From NCBI RefSeq assembly GCF_041022165.1, contig NZ_CP163302.1:4216001-4280000 (forward strand): 64,000 nucleotides of DNA, read 5' to 3'. Below, piece by piece: positions 28,939 through 37,859 of the stretch. The DNA is from Sinomonas sp. P10A9. Lineage in GTDB: Bacteria > Actinomycetota > Actinomycetes > Actinomycetales > Micrococcaceae. Made by a program: the position numbers and the translations under genes. The notes beneath the pieces were generated by a model that worked only from the letters and a program-made list of their open reading frames with translations, made no database searches and was not told the DNA's origin. Numbering within the stretch: the first letter of the stretch is position 1; each line of letters starts with the position of its first letter.

Positions 28939-30429
28939 TCACACACTCGCGGCTTCAGCGGCGGGTGCGTCGACCACGGCGGAGGGAGCGCCGTCGTCGT
29001 GCGGCGCGAGCCTCTTGACGAAGAGCGAGACGAGGATCGCCGCGAGGGACACCATGCCGCCGAGGATGAAGGCGCCGTGCGTGCCGTTGGCGAGCGCCTC
29101 GGCGACGCCCGTGCCGGCGGCAGCGGCGGCCGCGCCGACGCTCAGCGCGGTCACGAACAGGGCGGTGCCGGCCGCGCCGGCAAGCTGCTGCATCGTGTTG
29201 ACGATCGCGCTGCCGTGGCCATAGAGCTCACGGGGCAGCGAGCCGAGGGAGACGGTCCTGAGCGGGGTCATGACCATGGCCATGCCGACGGAGAACAGCA
29301 CGTGCATCGCAACGACCGCGGCGAGGGCGGTGCTCTCGCCCATCGTGGTGAACCACCACTGGCCTGCGGCCATGAGGACGGCGCCCGGGATCACGAGCGG
29401 GCGCGGGCCGATGCGGTCGTAGACGCGGCCGATGATCGGCGAGATGATGCCCTGGATGAGGCCACCCGGGAGCAGGAGCAGGCCCGTGGTGAGCACGCTG
29501 ACCGCGAGGCCGTCCTGGAGGTAGATCGGCAGGACGACGACGGTCCCAAGCATCATGCCCATGGCCATCATGATGACGACGAGCGAGACCCGGAAGTTCT
29601 TCACGCGGAACGGGCGAAGGTCCAGGAGCGCCCCACCGCTCTCGCGGGTGAGTCGGCCCTGGCGGCGGATGAACACGGTGAGGGCCATGACGCCGACGAC
29701 GAACGCGACCACGGGTGCCCAGCTGCCCTCGAAGAGGGTCTCGATGGTCGCGAGGCTGTACACGAGGCCGCCGAAGCCGAAGGCGGAAAGCACCACGGAG
29801 AGCGCGTCGAGGCGCGGTGACTGCGCCGCGTGGGGCATGCGGATCACGGAGACGCCGAGGATCCAGAGGATCACGATGAGAGGGAGCAAGAGGCCGAAGA
29901 TCCAGCGCCAGTTGAGGCTGTGCATGACCACGCCGGCGAGGGTCGGGCCGATGGCCGGAGCGACGGAGATCACCACTGAGTTGAGGCCCATCACCGTGCC
30001 GCGGTGCGAGGGGGCGACCCAGTGGAGCGTCGTCGTCATCAGCAGCGGCAGGATGATCGCCGTGCCGAAGGCCTGGACGACGCGGGCCACGAGCATGACG
30101 CCGAACGTCGGGGCGAAGGCCGCGATGGCCGTGCCGGCGAGGAAGAAGAGGATCGCGGTGGCGAAGAGGCCGCGCGTGCTGAAGCGCTGGAGCAGGTAGC
30201 CGGTGGTCGGGATGACCACGGCCATGGTGAGCATGAAGCCCGTGGTGAGCCACTGGGCGGTGGCCGCGCTGACGGCGAAGTCGGTCATGAGCTGCGGGAG
30301 CGCAACGCTCAGCACGGTCTCGTTGAGGATCATCACGAGGGCCGCGAGGACCAGGACGGTGATGGCGACGGTGATCGAGCGGGTGGCGGGTGTCTTCTGG
30401 GCGGAAGCGGGCGGCGGGGCAGCAGACAT
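28939..30429 (-). CDS. MFS multidrug transporter (DHA2/EmrB-QacA family)
   Basis: A 496-residue protein with 14 predicted transmembrane helices. Motif NETVLSVALPQLMTDFAVSAATAQWLTTGFML (helices 1-2) and GYLLQRFSTRGLFATA match the DHA2 drug:H+ antiporters. ATG 30429 follows GGAAAGGCC. It is divergent from a TetR gene, with two palindromes between, the typical layout of an inducible efflux pump. Substrate unknown. Confidence 0.9.
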   Translation of the reverse strand: MSAAPPPASAQKTPATRSITVAITVLVLAALVMILNETVLSVALPQLMTDFAVSAATAQWLTTGFMLTMAVVIPTTGYLLQRFSTRGLFATAILFFLAGTAIAAFAPTFGVMLVARVVQAFGTAIILPLLMTTTLHWVAPSHRGTVMGLNSVVISVAPAIGPTLAGVVMHSLNWRWIFGLLLPLIVILWILGVSVIRMPHAAQSPRLDALSVVLSAFGFGGLVYSLATIETLFEGSWAPVVAFVVGVMALTVFIRRQGRLTRESGGALLDLRPFRVKNFRVSLVVIMMAMGMMLGTVVVLPIYLQDGLAVSVLTTGLLLLPGGLIQGIISPIIGRVYDRIGPRPLVIPGAVLMAAGQWWFTTMGESTALAAVVAMHVLFSVGMAMVMTPLRTVSLGSLPRELYGHGSAIVNTMQQLAGAAGTALFVTALSVGAAAAAAGTGVAEALANGTHGAFILGGMVSLAAILVSLFVKRLAPHDDGAPSAVVDAPAAEAASV

Positions 30430-30480
30430 TGAGGCCTTTCCAGGGGCAGGGTGGGATTTCACTCCACTATGGCACGTTGT

Positions 30481-30523
30481 GACAAGTTGTCGTAAGCTGA
30501 CATGAACGTGAGCGTTCTCACGT
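30481..30523. promoter_or_regulatory. TetR operators between the MFS pump and tetR-map
   Basis: Two exact dyads: GACAA-G-TTGTC at 30481-30491 and ACGTGAG-CGTT-CTCACGT at 30506-30523. The latter also contains AACG-TGAG-CGTT. They lie about 50 bases upstream of both divergent genes, so the TetR protein encoded next door is the natural ligand; this is inferred. Confidence 0.6.
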
Positions 30524-30560
30524 CCCGCCCACCCGATCCAGCCGTGATACACAGGTGTCC

Positions 30561-31220
30561 ATGCACGAGCCATCCCGCCCTGGCCTCCGCGAGCGACGCC
30601 GTCGCGACACCCAGCAGGACGTCCATGAGGCGGCGCTCGCCCTCTTCGAGGCCCAGGGCGTGCGCGGGACCACGGTCCAGCAGATCGCCGAGCGCGCAGG
30701 CATCTCATCGCGCACGTTCTTCCGCTATTTCTCCTCCAAGGAGCAGGCGGCCATCCCCGGCCAGCGACGCCTGCTCGAGGCGATCGAGGGGCACACGGTG
30801 TCCGAGCAGGCCCGGGCTGCAGGCCTCGGCGCCGTGCTGCGCGAGGTCGGGTCCGCCGTGGAGGCCGTGATCGCGGGCGAGGGCGGCCCGGACCTCGAGG
30901 ACCACCGCCGCGTCACGCGCCTTCTCGCGAGCGAGCCCGACCTCGCGCTCCTCGCGGCGGCCCAGGAGCAGGAGCTCGTGGTGCGCCTGCGGGAGCGGCT
31001 CACCCCCCAGCTGCCCAACGCCGAACGCCTGGCCATCCGCGTTCTGGCCGAGGTCGCCGTGGTCCTGTGGAGGAGTTCGTGGGAAGAATGGGCCGAGACT
31101 GTGCGGGACGGGGACGCGCCGGACCCCCTCGAGGTCTTCCGCCGCTCGCGCGAGACCCTGCTCGCCGTCGTCGGCTCCGGGGACATCACCCAAGGGCTCA
31201 ACCTGAGGAGAACGATGTGA
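30561..31220 (+). CDS. TetR family transcriptional regulator
   Basis: About 219 residues. The helix-turn-helix is in RGTTVQQIAERAGISSRTFFRYFSSKEQAA (residues ~35-65). The C-terminal domain resembles the MftR/TetR_C_23-like group by its ELVVRLRERLTPQLPNAERLAIR segment, though that is a weak assignment. ATG 30561 follows AGGTG; GTG 30555 is an alternative. Its stop overlaps the GTG of the methionine aminopeptidase gene (GTGA), implying translational coupling. Confidence 0.9.
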   Translation: MHEPSRPGLRERRRRDTQQDVHEAALALFEAQGVRGTTVQQIAERAGISSRTFFRYFSSKEQAAIPGQRRLLEAIEGHTVSEQARAAGLGAVLREVGSAVEAVIAGEGGPDLEDHRRVTRLLASEPDLALLAAAQEQELVVRLRERLTPQLPNAERLAIRVLAEVAVVLWRSSWEEWAETVRDGDAPDPLEVFRRSRETLLAVVGSGDITQGLNLRRTM

Positions 31221-31999
31221 TCGAGATCCTGACCGCAGCCGAACTGGCCCAGGCGCGGGAGACGGGTGCGCTCGTCGCCGACATCCTGCAGACCCTCAAG
31301 CGTCGCAGCGCCCCCGGAGTCAACCTCCTGGACATCGACAGCTGGGCGCGAACCATGATTATCGAGGACGGGGCGATGTCCTGCTATGTGGATTATGAGC
31401 CGTCCTTCGGCCGGGGCGCGTTCGGGCACTACATCTGCACGTCCGTCAACGACGCCGTGCTCCACGGGCTGCCGCGCGACTACCTGCTGGCAGACGGCGA
31501 CCTGCTGACGCTAGATCTCGCCGTCAGCAAGGGCGGTGTCGCCGCGGACTCTGCCATCAGCTTCATCGTGGGCGACTCACGGCCCCCCGAGAGCGTGGCT
31601 TTGATCGCCGCGACCGAACGCGCGCTGGACGCGGGCATCGCCGCGGCCCGCCCCGGGGCCCAGATCGGCGACATCTCCGCGGCCATCGGCTCGATCCTGA
31701 GCGAGGCGGGGTACCCGGTCAACACCCTGTTCGGGGGCCACGGCATCGGATCGACCATGCATCAGGACCCGCACATTCCGAACACCGGACGCCCCGGCCG
31801 CGGCTACCGGCTGCGCCCCGGGCTGCTGCTCGCCCTGGAGCCGTGGGTCATGGCGGACACCGCCGAGCTCGTCACCGATGCCGACGGGTGGACGCTCCGG
31901 AGCGCAACGGGCTGCCGGACGGCGCACAGCGAGCACACGATCGCCATCACGGAGGACGGGGCCGAGATCATCACCCTGCCGCGGCAGGCTCACGGCTGA
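31217..31999 (+). CDS. map: Type I methionine aminopeptidase
   Basis: A 260-residue pita-bread-fold peptidase. Metal ligands are visible in order: Asp in DLLTLDLAVSKGG and VAADSAISF, His in GGHGIGSTMHQDP, Glu in LLALEPWV and the final Glu in SEHTIAI. It removes the initiator Met from new proteins. It lacks the N-terminal zinc-binding or SH3-like extension. GTG 31217 has GAGGAGAACG upstream and overlaps the tetR stop. Pairing with a drug-efflux regulator suggests a conditional second copy rather than the housekeeping one. Confidence 0.92.
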   Translation: MIEILTAAELAQARETGALVADILQTLKRRSAPGVNLLDIDSWARTMIIEDGAMSCYVDYEPSFGRGAFGHYICTSVNDAVLHGLPRDYLLADGDLLTLDLAVSKGGVAADSAISFIVGDSRPPESVALIAATERALDAGIAAARPGAQIGDISAAIGSILSEAGYPVNTLFGGHGIGSTMHQDPHIPNTGRPGRGYRLRPGLLLALEPWVMADTAELVTDADGWTLRSATGCRTAHSEHTIAITEDGAEIITLPRQAHG

Positions 32000-32025
32000 G
32001 ACCACCCGGCGTCCCCCACCCACGG

Positions 32026-32074
32026 AAGGGCGGCGTACGACGTCGGGTGCCCACCCGCCGTCGTACGCCGCCTT
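32026..32074. terminator. Strong bidirectional terminator between map and the catabolic operon
   Basis: A stem of about 23 bp, with AAGGGCGGCGTACGACG on the left arm and CGTCGTACGCCGCCTT on the right. It has one bulge, one mismatch and a tiny loop, and lies between two convergent genes. Confidence 0.8.
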
Positions 32075-32090
32075 GCGCCGAGACCCGGCC

Positions 32091-33815
32091 CTACTCCGCC
32101 GTGCGCGTGGTGAACGGCAGCACGAGCCGGGACGGGTGCGTCGCGTCGCGGTACACCTTGTGGGTGACGGGCCGGCCCACGGGGAGGTGGAACGCGTCCG
32201 GGGGCAGGAGCGAGTTGTGCTCGTCCACGAGGGGCTCATCGTTGGAGAGCTCCACGGTGAGCCGATGCCCGGGCAGGAACGTGTTCGCGAACGGGTACAG
32301 CCGCACCACGTACTCCTCGATCTTCCCCGGCTCCACGGGCACGGTGCGCGTGTGCGGGTGGTACGGGCTGCCCTCGGTGGTGCGCTCGTCGAGCTCGCGG
32401 TGCGAGGCCTTGAGGTAGCCCGTGGTGATGAGCTGCCGCTTGCCGTTCGGGGCCGTGTCCCATAGGCGCAGGATGAAGTTCGTGTCGTCTTGGTCGATCT
32501 CGGCGAACAGGTGCGCGGCGCCGGTGCCCATCATCTCGGTGCGCTCGTCGAACACCTCTGTGGTCCAGGAGAGGACCTCGACCTTGTCCGTGACGGTGAG
32601 CGGGGCCTGGTAGAACCCGTCCGGTGCGGCGTGGGCGGTGCCCATGGGCTCGGGCTCGGCCGAGAGCTTGCGGCGCGGGCGGAGGTACAGCGGGCGGTAC
32701 TCGATGTCCTTGGGCGGGAACGCGGTGCCGGTGACGTGCTCACGGGAGCCCTCGACGAACACCGAGACCGCGGGCTCGTCCATGATGCCGTTGTCGATGC
32801 CCTTGATCCAGTAGTCGTACCAGCGGAACATCTTCTCGTGCTCCTCGATGAAGGGGCGCGACTGCATGGGCGGGTACGGGCCGATGTCCAGCTTCTTGGG
32901 GCCCTTGAGGGTGTTGAACAGCTCGATCGTGCCGTCCAGCGTCCAGCCTCGGCCCTGGTCGAGCTGGAGGTAGACCGGGATGTCGATGTTCTTGGCGAGG
33001 TTGACCGGGTTGCGCTCCTCGTACCACTCGCCGTCGAGCTCGTTCATGACGATGTCGAACCACGCTTCGTGGTTCTTCGGGTAGTTCAGCGTGTGGACCA
33101 GGTTCGGCCACGCGGCCGCGTCCGGATCCGCGAGCCGCTCCGCGACGAGCTTCTTGATCTCCTCCGGCGAATGCTGCTCGAGCATGCGGGACTTCACCCG
33201 GTCCGTGAACGCCCACCCGGAGTCGCCGCCGCGGCCTTCGCGCGCGGCACGCGGCATGAACCACATGACGCCGCCGTGGTACGTGGTCTCGTAGAAGTCG
33301 TAGTGGCCGCCGGAGACGAAGATCGCCTTGAGGTGCGGGGGCCGCTCGGCCGCGGCGAGGATCTGCATGGACCCGAAGTAGGAGATGCCGATCATGCCCA
33401 CGTTGCCGTCGCACCACGGCTGCTCGGCGACCCACTCGATGAAGTCGTAGGCGTCCTGGCCCAGAGATACGCCGCCGGCGTTGTAGTTGCCGATGTGCTC
33501 CCCGCCCGAATCGCCGGAGCCGCGCAGGTCCCCGATCACGTGGGCGTACCCCTCGCCGACCACCCGGGCGATGTCCCCGGCCTCGATGCAGCCGTCCCAC
33601 ATGGGGCTCGGCCGCCGCTGCGGCGGCATGGTCAGGGCGAGGGCCTGCAGCTCCTTGCCGTACGGGCTCAGCGCCACGAGCGCCGGCCGCGGCGCATCAT
33701 CGGTGCCGTGGTACACGTCGAGCGCGAGCTCAACGCCGTCCCGCATCGGGGCGCGGAGGTGCTTGCGGACGGTGATGCTGTGGCCTCCCGCGTCGATGTT
33801 CTCGTACTCAGCCAT
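32091..33815 (-). CDS. CocE/NonD family hydrolase (S15-like alpha/beta hydrolase)
   Basis: A 574-residue esterase of the cocaine-esterase/X-Pro dipeptidyl-peptidase family. The nucleophile elbow is GISYFGS (near residue 128). The acidic residue and catalytic His are expected in the LDQGRGWT and PYPPMQSRPF regions, and a C-terminal jelly-roll (about 370-570) completes the architecture. No signal peptide is present. ATG 33815 follows CAGGAGC and overlaps the last eight bases of the upstream MBL gene. It is the final gene of the six-gene leftward catabolic unit and probably cleaves an ester or amide in the pathway substrate. Confidence 0.9.
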   Translation of the reverse strand: MAEYENIDAGGHSITVRKHLRAPMRDGVELALDVYHGTDDAPRPALVALSPYGKELQALALTMPPQRRPSPMWDGCIEAGDIARVVGEGYAHVIGDLRGSGDSGGEHIGNYNAGGVSLGQDAYDFIEWVAEQPWCDGNVGMIGISYFGSMQILAAAERPPHLKAIFVSGGHYDFYETTYHGGVMWFMPRAAREGRGGDSGWAFTDRVKSRMLEQHSPEEIKKLVAERLADPDAAAWPNLVHTLNYPKNHEAWFDIVMNELDGEWYEERNPVNLAKNIDIPVYLQLDQGRGWTLDGTIELFNTLKGPKKLDIGPYPPMQSRPFIEEHEKMFRWYDYWIKGIDNGIMDEPAVSVFVEGSREHVTGTAFPPKDIEYRPLYLRPRRKLSAEPEPMGTAHAAPDGFYQAPLTVTDKVEVLSWTTEVFDERTEMMGTGAAHLFAEIDQDDTNFILRLWDTAPNGKRQLITTGYLKASHRELDERTTEGSPYHPHTRTVPVEPGKIEEYVVRLYPFANTFLPGHRLTVELSNDEPLVDEHNSLLPPDAFHLPVGRPVTHKVYRDATHPSRLVLPFTTRTAE

Positions 33816-34782
33816 GGATGGAATGCTCCTGGTTCTGAAGGGCACGGGTCAGGTAGCCGTCGAGGGTCGTGAAGAACGGGGACGGCTCGAGGGTCGGGTC
33901 GCCGTCGTACCCGAGCTCCCGGGCGACCCGCTCGAACGGCGAGTAGACCGACTCGGTCGGGACCACGCCGTCGTGCACATAGCGTTCGACGACGCCGCGG
34001 ATGCGCGCCTCGAGCGCGAGGCTCTCCTCGAGCGCGCGGTGGGCCTGCGCGGCGTCGAGTTCGACGCCGAACGGCTCGCCGTCCGCGCCGCGGTAGGGGT
34101 GCCCGAGGTACAGGCGCTCGGGGCGCACCTCGTCCCGGAGGTGCTCAAGGCTCGAGCGGTAGGCGTCCGGGTCGGTGTAGCCGGGGAACCGGTTGGCCGC
34201 TCCGTGGATCTGGACGGCGTCGCCCACGAAAACGGCGTTCTGCCCGCTGAGATTCTGCGTGGCGAGGCGGTAGGCCACCGAGCCGGGGGTGTGGCCGGGC
34301 ACGGGGTGCACCGAGAGGGTCACGTCCCCGCCGAGGGAGATGGTCTCGCCGCCGTGCACGAGGACGGTCGGCTCCATCTCGCCGGAGATAGCCGACGCCG
34401 CGGTCTGGGCCTGCTGCTGCACGCCGTCAGGGTTCTTGAGGTACTTCTGGCGACCCGCGGCGTACTCCTCGACGTGCCCGTCACGCGAGCGGAGCATGTG
34501 CGCGTCGGCCTCGTGGATCACGACCTTGGCGCGGCCTCCGGTGAGCTCCCAGAGGGCCTTCGCGCCACCGAGGTGGTCGATGTGCCCGTGGGTGAGGAAG
34601 ATCCACTTGATCTCGTCGATGCTGCGGCCGAGCTGCTCGAGTGCGGGGATCATGCCCTCCCGGGGGGAGGAGGCGATGCCCGTGTCGACGATCGCCGGCT
34701 CGGGCGCATCGATGAAGTAGCTGTAGAGGCCGAATCGGCCCCACGGCGAGACGAGCGGGTGGACGGTGGCGGTGCCGTTCAT
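33808..34782 (-). CDS. MBL-fold metallo-hydrolase
   Basis: A 324-residue metallo-beta-lactamase-fold protein. The metal motif THGHIDHLGG (HxHxDH) is intact, followed by later ligands in HPVPGHTPGSV and VFVGDAVQIHG. A helical C-terminal domain of about 90 residues resembles those of lactonase- or thioesterase-like members. It overlaps both neighbours (ATGA with the upstream esterase gene, 8 bases with the CocE gene). A lactone, thioester or ester substrate is likely. Confidence 0.9.
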   Translation of the reverse strand: MNGTATVHPLVSPWGRFGLYSYFIDAPEPAIVDTGIASSPREGMIPALEQLGRSIDEIKWIFLTHGHIDHLGGAKALWELTGGRAKVVIHEADAHMLRSRDGHVEEYAAGRQKYLKNPDGVQQQAQTAASAISGEMEPTVLVHGGETISLGGDVTLSVHPVPGHTPGSVAYRLATQNLSGQNAVFVGDAVQIHGAANRFPGYTDPDAYRSSLEHLRDEVRPERLYLGHPYRGADGEPFGVELDAAQAHRALEESLALEARIRGVVERYVHDGVVPTESVYSPFERVARELGYDGDPTLEPSPFFTTLDGYLTRALQNQEHSIHG

Positions 34783-35726
34783 CGTCCGCTCGCCTTCTCA
34801 GCCAAGGCGCCGGCGAGGAAGTCCCGGGTCTGGGCGAAGGCCGCGGCGTACTCCGGGATCCAGCCGAAGTTCGCCACGAAGCCGTGATTCGCGCCGCTAT
34901 ACCGCGTGACGGTCGCGTCGACGCCCACCTCCGCGAGGCGCCGGCCGTAGAGCTCGCCCTCGTCCCGCAGCGGGTCGAACTCCGCGGTGAGGATGAGGGC
35001 CGCCGGAAGGCCGGTAAGGTCCTCGCGTTTGATCGGGGAAACGAGCGGGTCGGCGGGATCGGCGCCGCTGTCGAGGTAGAACGCGTTGAACGGCTTCAGG
35101 CCCGCGGTCTCGAGACCGTAGCCCGTCGCATTCTCCCGCAGCGAGGCATAGCGGGCCTCGTCGAAGTCGAGGTCCAGAGACGGGTAGTAGAGGATCTGGT
35201 GGGTGATCCGGTCGAACCCGTCGTCGTGCGCCATGGCAGCGACGGCGGCGGCGAACGTGCCGCCGGAGCTGTCGCCGGCCACGGCGAGCGTGGTCCTGTC
35301 CCACGTGAGGTCCTCGCCGTGCTCGGCGACCCAGCGGACCACGCCGTAGCAGTCGGTCAGGCCTGCGGGGAAGGCGGCCTCCGGGGCCCTGCGGTACCCG
35401 ACTGATATGACCTTGACGCCGGTCTCCTTGGCCAGCGCACGGGCCACGTGGTCGTGGGTGTCGAGGCTTCCGAGGAAGAACGCGCCGCCGTGAAAGTACA
35501 CGATGACCCCATACGAGTCGGCCTCGGCGGGCGTGTAGATCCGGACCGGGACGTCGCCCGACGGCGTGGCGGCGACGGCGTCGTCGACCGCGTGCAGCGG
35601 GAGGCGGTCGTCGGGGGCGGGGACGTGCGACTCCTCGTCGGCACGGAGCACGGCAGGGTCGATCGGGCCCGGCGGCGGGGCGGGGAGACTGGCGACGATA
35701 CGGGCGATCTCCGGATGCAGCGCCAT
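34779..35726 (-). CDS. HSL-family alpha/beta hydrolase (lipase/esterase)
   Basis: A 315-residue hormone-sensitive-lipase-type esterase. The oxyanion loop is FHGGAFFLGS, the nucleophile is in AVAGDSSGGTFAA, the Asp is in TAEFDPLRDEG and the His is in GANHGFV. It acts on short acyl esters in the cytoplasm. ATG 35726 lies four bases after the flavin monooxygenase stop. It belongs to the same unit as two other hydrolases, so the pathway seems to include several ester- or ring-opening steps. Confidence 0.93.
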   Translation of the reverse strand: MALHPEIARIVASLPAPPPGPIDPAVLRADEESHVPAPDDRLPLHAVDDAVAATPSGDVPVRIYTPAEADSYGVIVYFHGGAFFLGSLDTHDHVARALAKETGVKVISVGYRRAPEAAFPAGLTDCYGVVRWVAEHGEDLTWDRTTLAVAGDSSGGTFAAAVAAMAHDDGFDRITHQILYYPSLDLDFDEARYASLRENATGYGLETAGLKPFNAFYLDSGADPADPLVSPIKREDLTGLPAALILTAEFDPLRDEGELYGRRLAEVGVDATVTRYSGANHGFVANFGWIPEYAAAFAQTRDFLAGALAEKASGR

Positions 35727-35730
35727 GGGC

Positions 35731-36879
35731 TCAGGCCTCGACGGTCTCGGCCGGTGCCGACTGCTGCTGGGACTCGGGCTTCTGGCCGGGGAAGACGGAG
35801 TTGACCTCGTCTTCGCTCCAGCCCTGGCGCGAGATGCGCTGCAGCTCGTCGGTGACCGGCTTGCGGGTGGCCTGGTACTGCGCGAGCGCCTCCTTGACCG
35901 TGTCGGCCTCGGCGAGGGCGTCGGCGAGGGCACCAGCGTCGAGGATCGCGGAGTTGGCGCCCTGCCCCTGGTGGTGGAGCATCGAGTGGGCGGCGTCGCC
36001 GACGAGGACCACGGAGTCGGAGTGCCAGACGTCGACGGGGTCGATGTCGTAGACCGCGCGGACATTCACAGTGTCCATGTCGAGCTCGCGGGTGATGTCC
36101 ACGATGCGCTGGTCGAAGCCCTCGACGGTCTTGAGGAGGTCCTCCTTCGTGATGGACGGCGCCCACGTGCTCTCCGGGTTCAGGACCGTGATGTCGAAGG
36201 AGACCTGATTGCGGTGGCGCAGCGGCAGGAAGTAGACCTTCGTGCCGTGGCCGATGTACATGCGCAGGTTGTCATCGATGGTCAGGCCGTGCGTGGCGTC
36301 GGAGTCGATGACGGCGCGGTAGGCGTGCTCGCCGGAGAAGACCGGGCCCTTGTCGCTGAAGAGCTGCTCGCGCACCACGGACTTGATGCCGTCGGCGCCG
36401 ACCACGAGGTCGGCCTCGACGACGGCGCCGTTGGTGAAGGTCAGGACGGACTTGTCCCTGTCATTGCCTTCGGCGGCCTCGATCTTCTCGAGCTTGTGGC
36501 CCAGCTTGACCATGCCTTCGGGGAGCACGCCGATGAGGGCCTCGATGAAGTCGCCGCGGTGGATGAGGTGCGTGGGGCCGTACTTCTCGATCTCGGGCCA
36601 GGAGTCCTTCATGATCGGCTCGCCGGTGGCGGTCAGGATCTCGAAGTAGTCGCTCGGGGAGGAGACGGCGGCGATCGCGTCACGGATCCCCCACTCGCGG
36701 AAGCGCTCCATGGAGTTGGGGCGGAGGCCGATGCCGGCGCCGACCTCGCGGGTCTGGCCGGCCTGCTCGTAGACGGTGACGTTCGCGCCCAGCAGGCTCA
36801 GGGCCTTGGCCGAGGCGGCTCCGGCGTAGCCGGCCCCGATGATGGCGATGTTCAGGTTCTTCAGCATTGAAGAGTTCAT
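35731..36879 (-). CDS. FAD-dependent aromatic-type monooxygenase (class A flavoprotein)
   Basis: A 382-residue flavoprotein hydroxylase. FAD-binding GxGxxG in IAIIGAGYAGAASA, the DG motif in LVVGADGIKSVVR, and the GD motif in VLVGDAAHSMLHHQGQGAN are all present. Length and motifs match salicylate/3-hydroxybenzoate hydroxylase-like enzymes, which use NAD(P)H and oxygen to hydroxylate phenolic rings. It lies between the phosphotriesterase-family and hydrolase genes of the operon. The substrate is not inferable. The C terminus is a Gln/Ala-rich tail. Confidence 0.9.
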   Translation of the reverse strand: MNSSMLKNLNIAIIGAGYAGAASAKALSLLGANVTVYEQAGQTREVGAGIGLRPNSMERFREWGIRDAIAAVSSPSDYFEILTATGEPIMKDSWPEIEKYGPTHLIHRGDFIEALIGVLPEGMVKLGHKLEKIEAAEGNDRDKSVLTFTNGAVVEADLVVGADGIKSVVREQLFSDKGPVFSGEHAYRAVIDSDATHGLTIDDNLRMYIGHGTKVYFLPLRHRNQVSFDITVLNPESTWAPSITKEDLLKTVEGFDQRIVDITRELDMDTVNVRAVYDIDPVDVWHSDSVVLVGDAAHSMLHHQGQGANSAILDAGALADALAEADTVKEALAQYQATRKPVTDELQRISRQGWSEDEVNSVFPGQKPESQQQSAPAETVEA

Positions 36880-36901
36880 GGCTGGGTCTCTTTCTGGGAA
36901 G

Positions 36902-37855
36902 TCAGTTCTTGATGCTCAGGAAGTCGGCGGGGCTCTCGACGAAGATCTTGGTGATGGTCTCCTCGTCGACGCCGGCCTTGCGCAGGTCGGGGATGAGCTG
37001 CTCGAAGATGTAGTTCACGGTGTGGCCCTTGACGCCGGGCCAGCCCAGCGGGCTGCAGTTCGCGTCGGCAGAGGCGAGGACCTGGTCGGCGTGGCCGCCC
37101 TGGACGAAGCGCAGGAAGTGCTCGAGCCGCTTGTTGCGCGGCCGGGCCCAGAAGGGCGGGTCGGGCAGCTCGGTCTCGTAGCCGAACGTGTCGAAGCCGA
37201 GGCGGCCGCCCTGCTCGACGATCCAGGTGTCCTGGGTCTTCTCCGCATTGACGCCGTCGTCCACGTGGCCGAAGAGCACGCGGTCCAGCGGCAGGCCCTC
37301 CTCGCGGAAGATCGCGATGGCGGGTTCGGCGTCGATCGCGAGGTGGGTCAGGATCGGTACGCCGGTCTGCACGGCGGCGCGGGCGGCGGCGCGGTAGATG
37401 CGCTTGTCCAGTTCGGTCATGCGCCCGCCGCGGCTCACGCCGACCTTGATGACGCCGGCTTTGGCCCCCGTGGCGCCGATGCCCACGGTGATCTCGTGGA
37501 TGAACTGGGCCGCGAGGTACTCGACGGGCGCGTTCGCGAAGTGCGGCAGCGCCGTGTCGCCGCCCACGAACCCGGTGCACGCGACGATGTGCACGCCGGT
37601 CTTGGCGGAGAGGGACTTGTAGTAGTCCACGTCGCGGCCGTTGCAGATGCCGGTCGCGTCCACGAACGTCCCGCCGCCGTTCTCATGGAAGGCGCGCAGC
37701 TTCGGCACCGTCTCCTCGTACCGCTGCTCGGGGGTTTTCCACCACGTCGTGTCCAGCTCGGAGCCCGGCATGCCGTAGCCGATGTGCTCGTGGATGGCCA
37801 CGAGGCCGAGTTCTTCCGCGGGGATGGTTCCCAGGACCGTGTTCACCTTGGACAT
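36902..37855 (-). CDS. Phosphotriesterase-family metal hydrolase (lactonase-like), active-site intact
   Basis: A 317-residue TIM-barrel amidohydrolase. All six PTE-family metal ligands are present: H22 and H24 in IHEHIGYG, K137 in VIKVGV, H171 in ILTHLA, H197 in LFGHVDD and D264 in ASADAN. Family members hydrolyse lactones or phosphoesters at a binuclear metal site. ATG 37855 lies four bases after the stop of a homologous gene whose metal site is lost. The two probably arose by duplication and may work together. Confidence 0.92.
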   Translation of the reverse strand: MSKVNTVLGTIPAEELGLVAIHEHIGYGMPGSELDTTWWKTPEQRYEETVPKLRAFHENGGGTFVDATGICNGRDVDYYKSLSAKTGVHIVACTGFVGGDTALPHFANAPVEYLAAQFIHEITVGIGATGAKAGVIKVGVSRGGRMTELDKRIYRAAARAAVQTGVPILTHLAIDAEPAIAIFREEGLPLDRVLFGHVDDGVNAEKTQDTWIVEQGGRLGFDTFGYETELPDPPFWARPRNKRLEHFLRFVQGGHADQVLASADANCSPLGWPGVKGHTVNYIFEQLIPDLRKAGVDEETITKIFVESPADFLSIKN

Positions 37856-37859
37856 GGGG

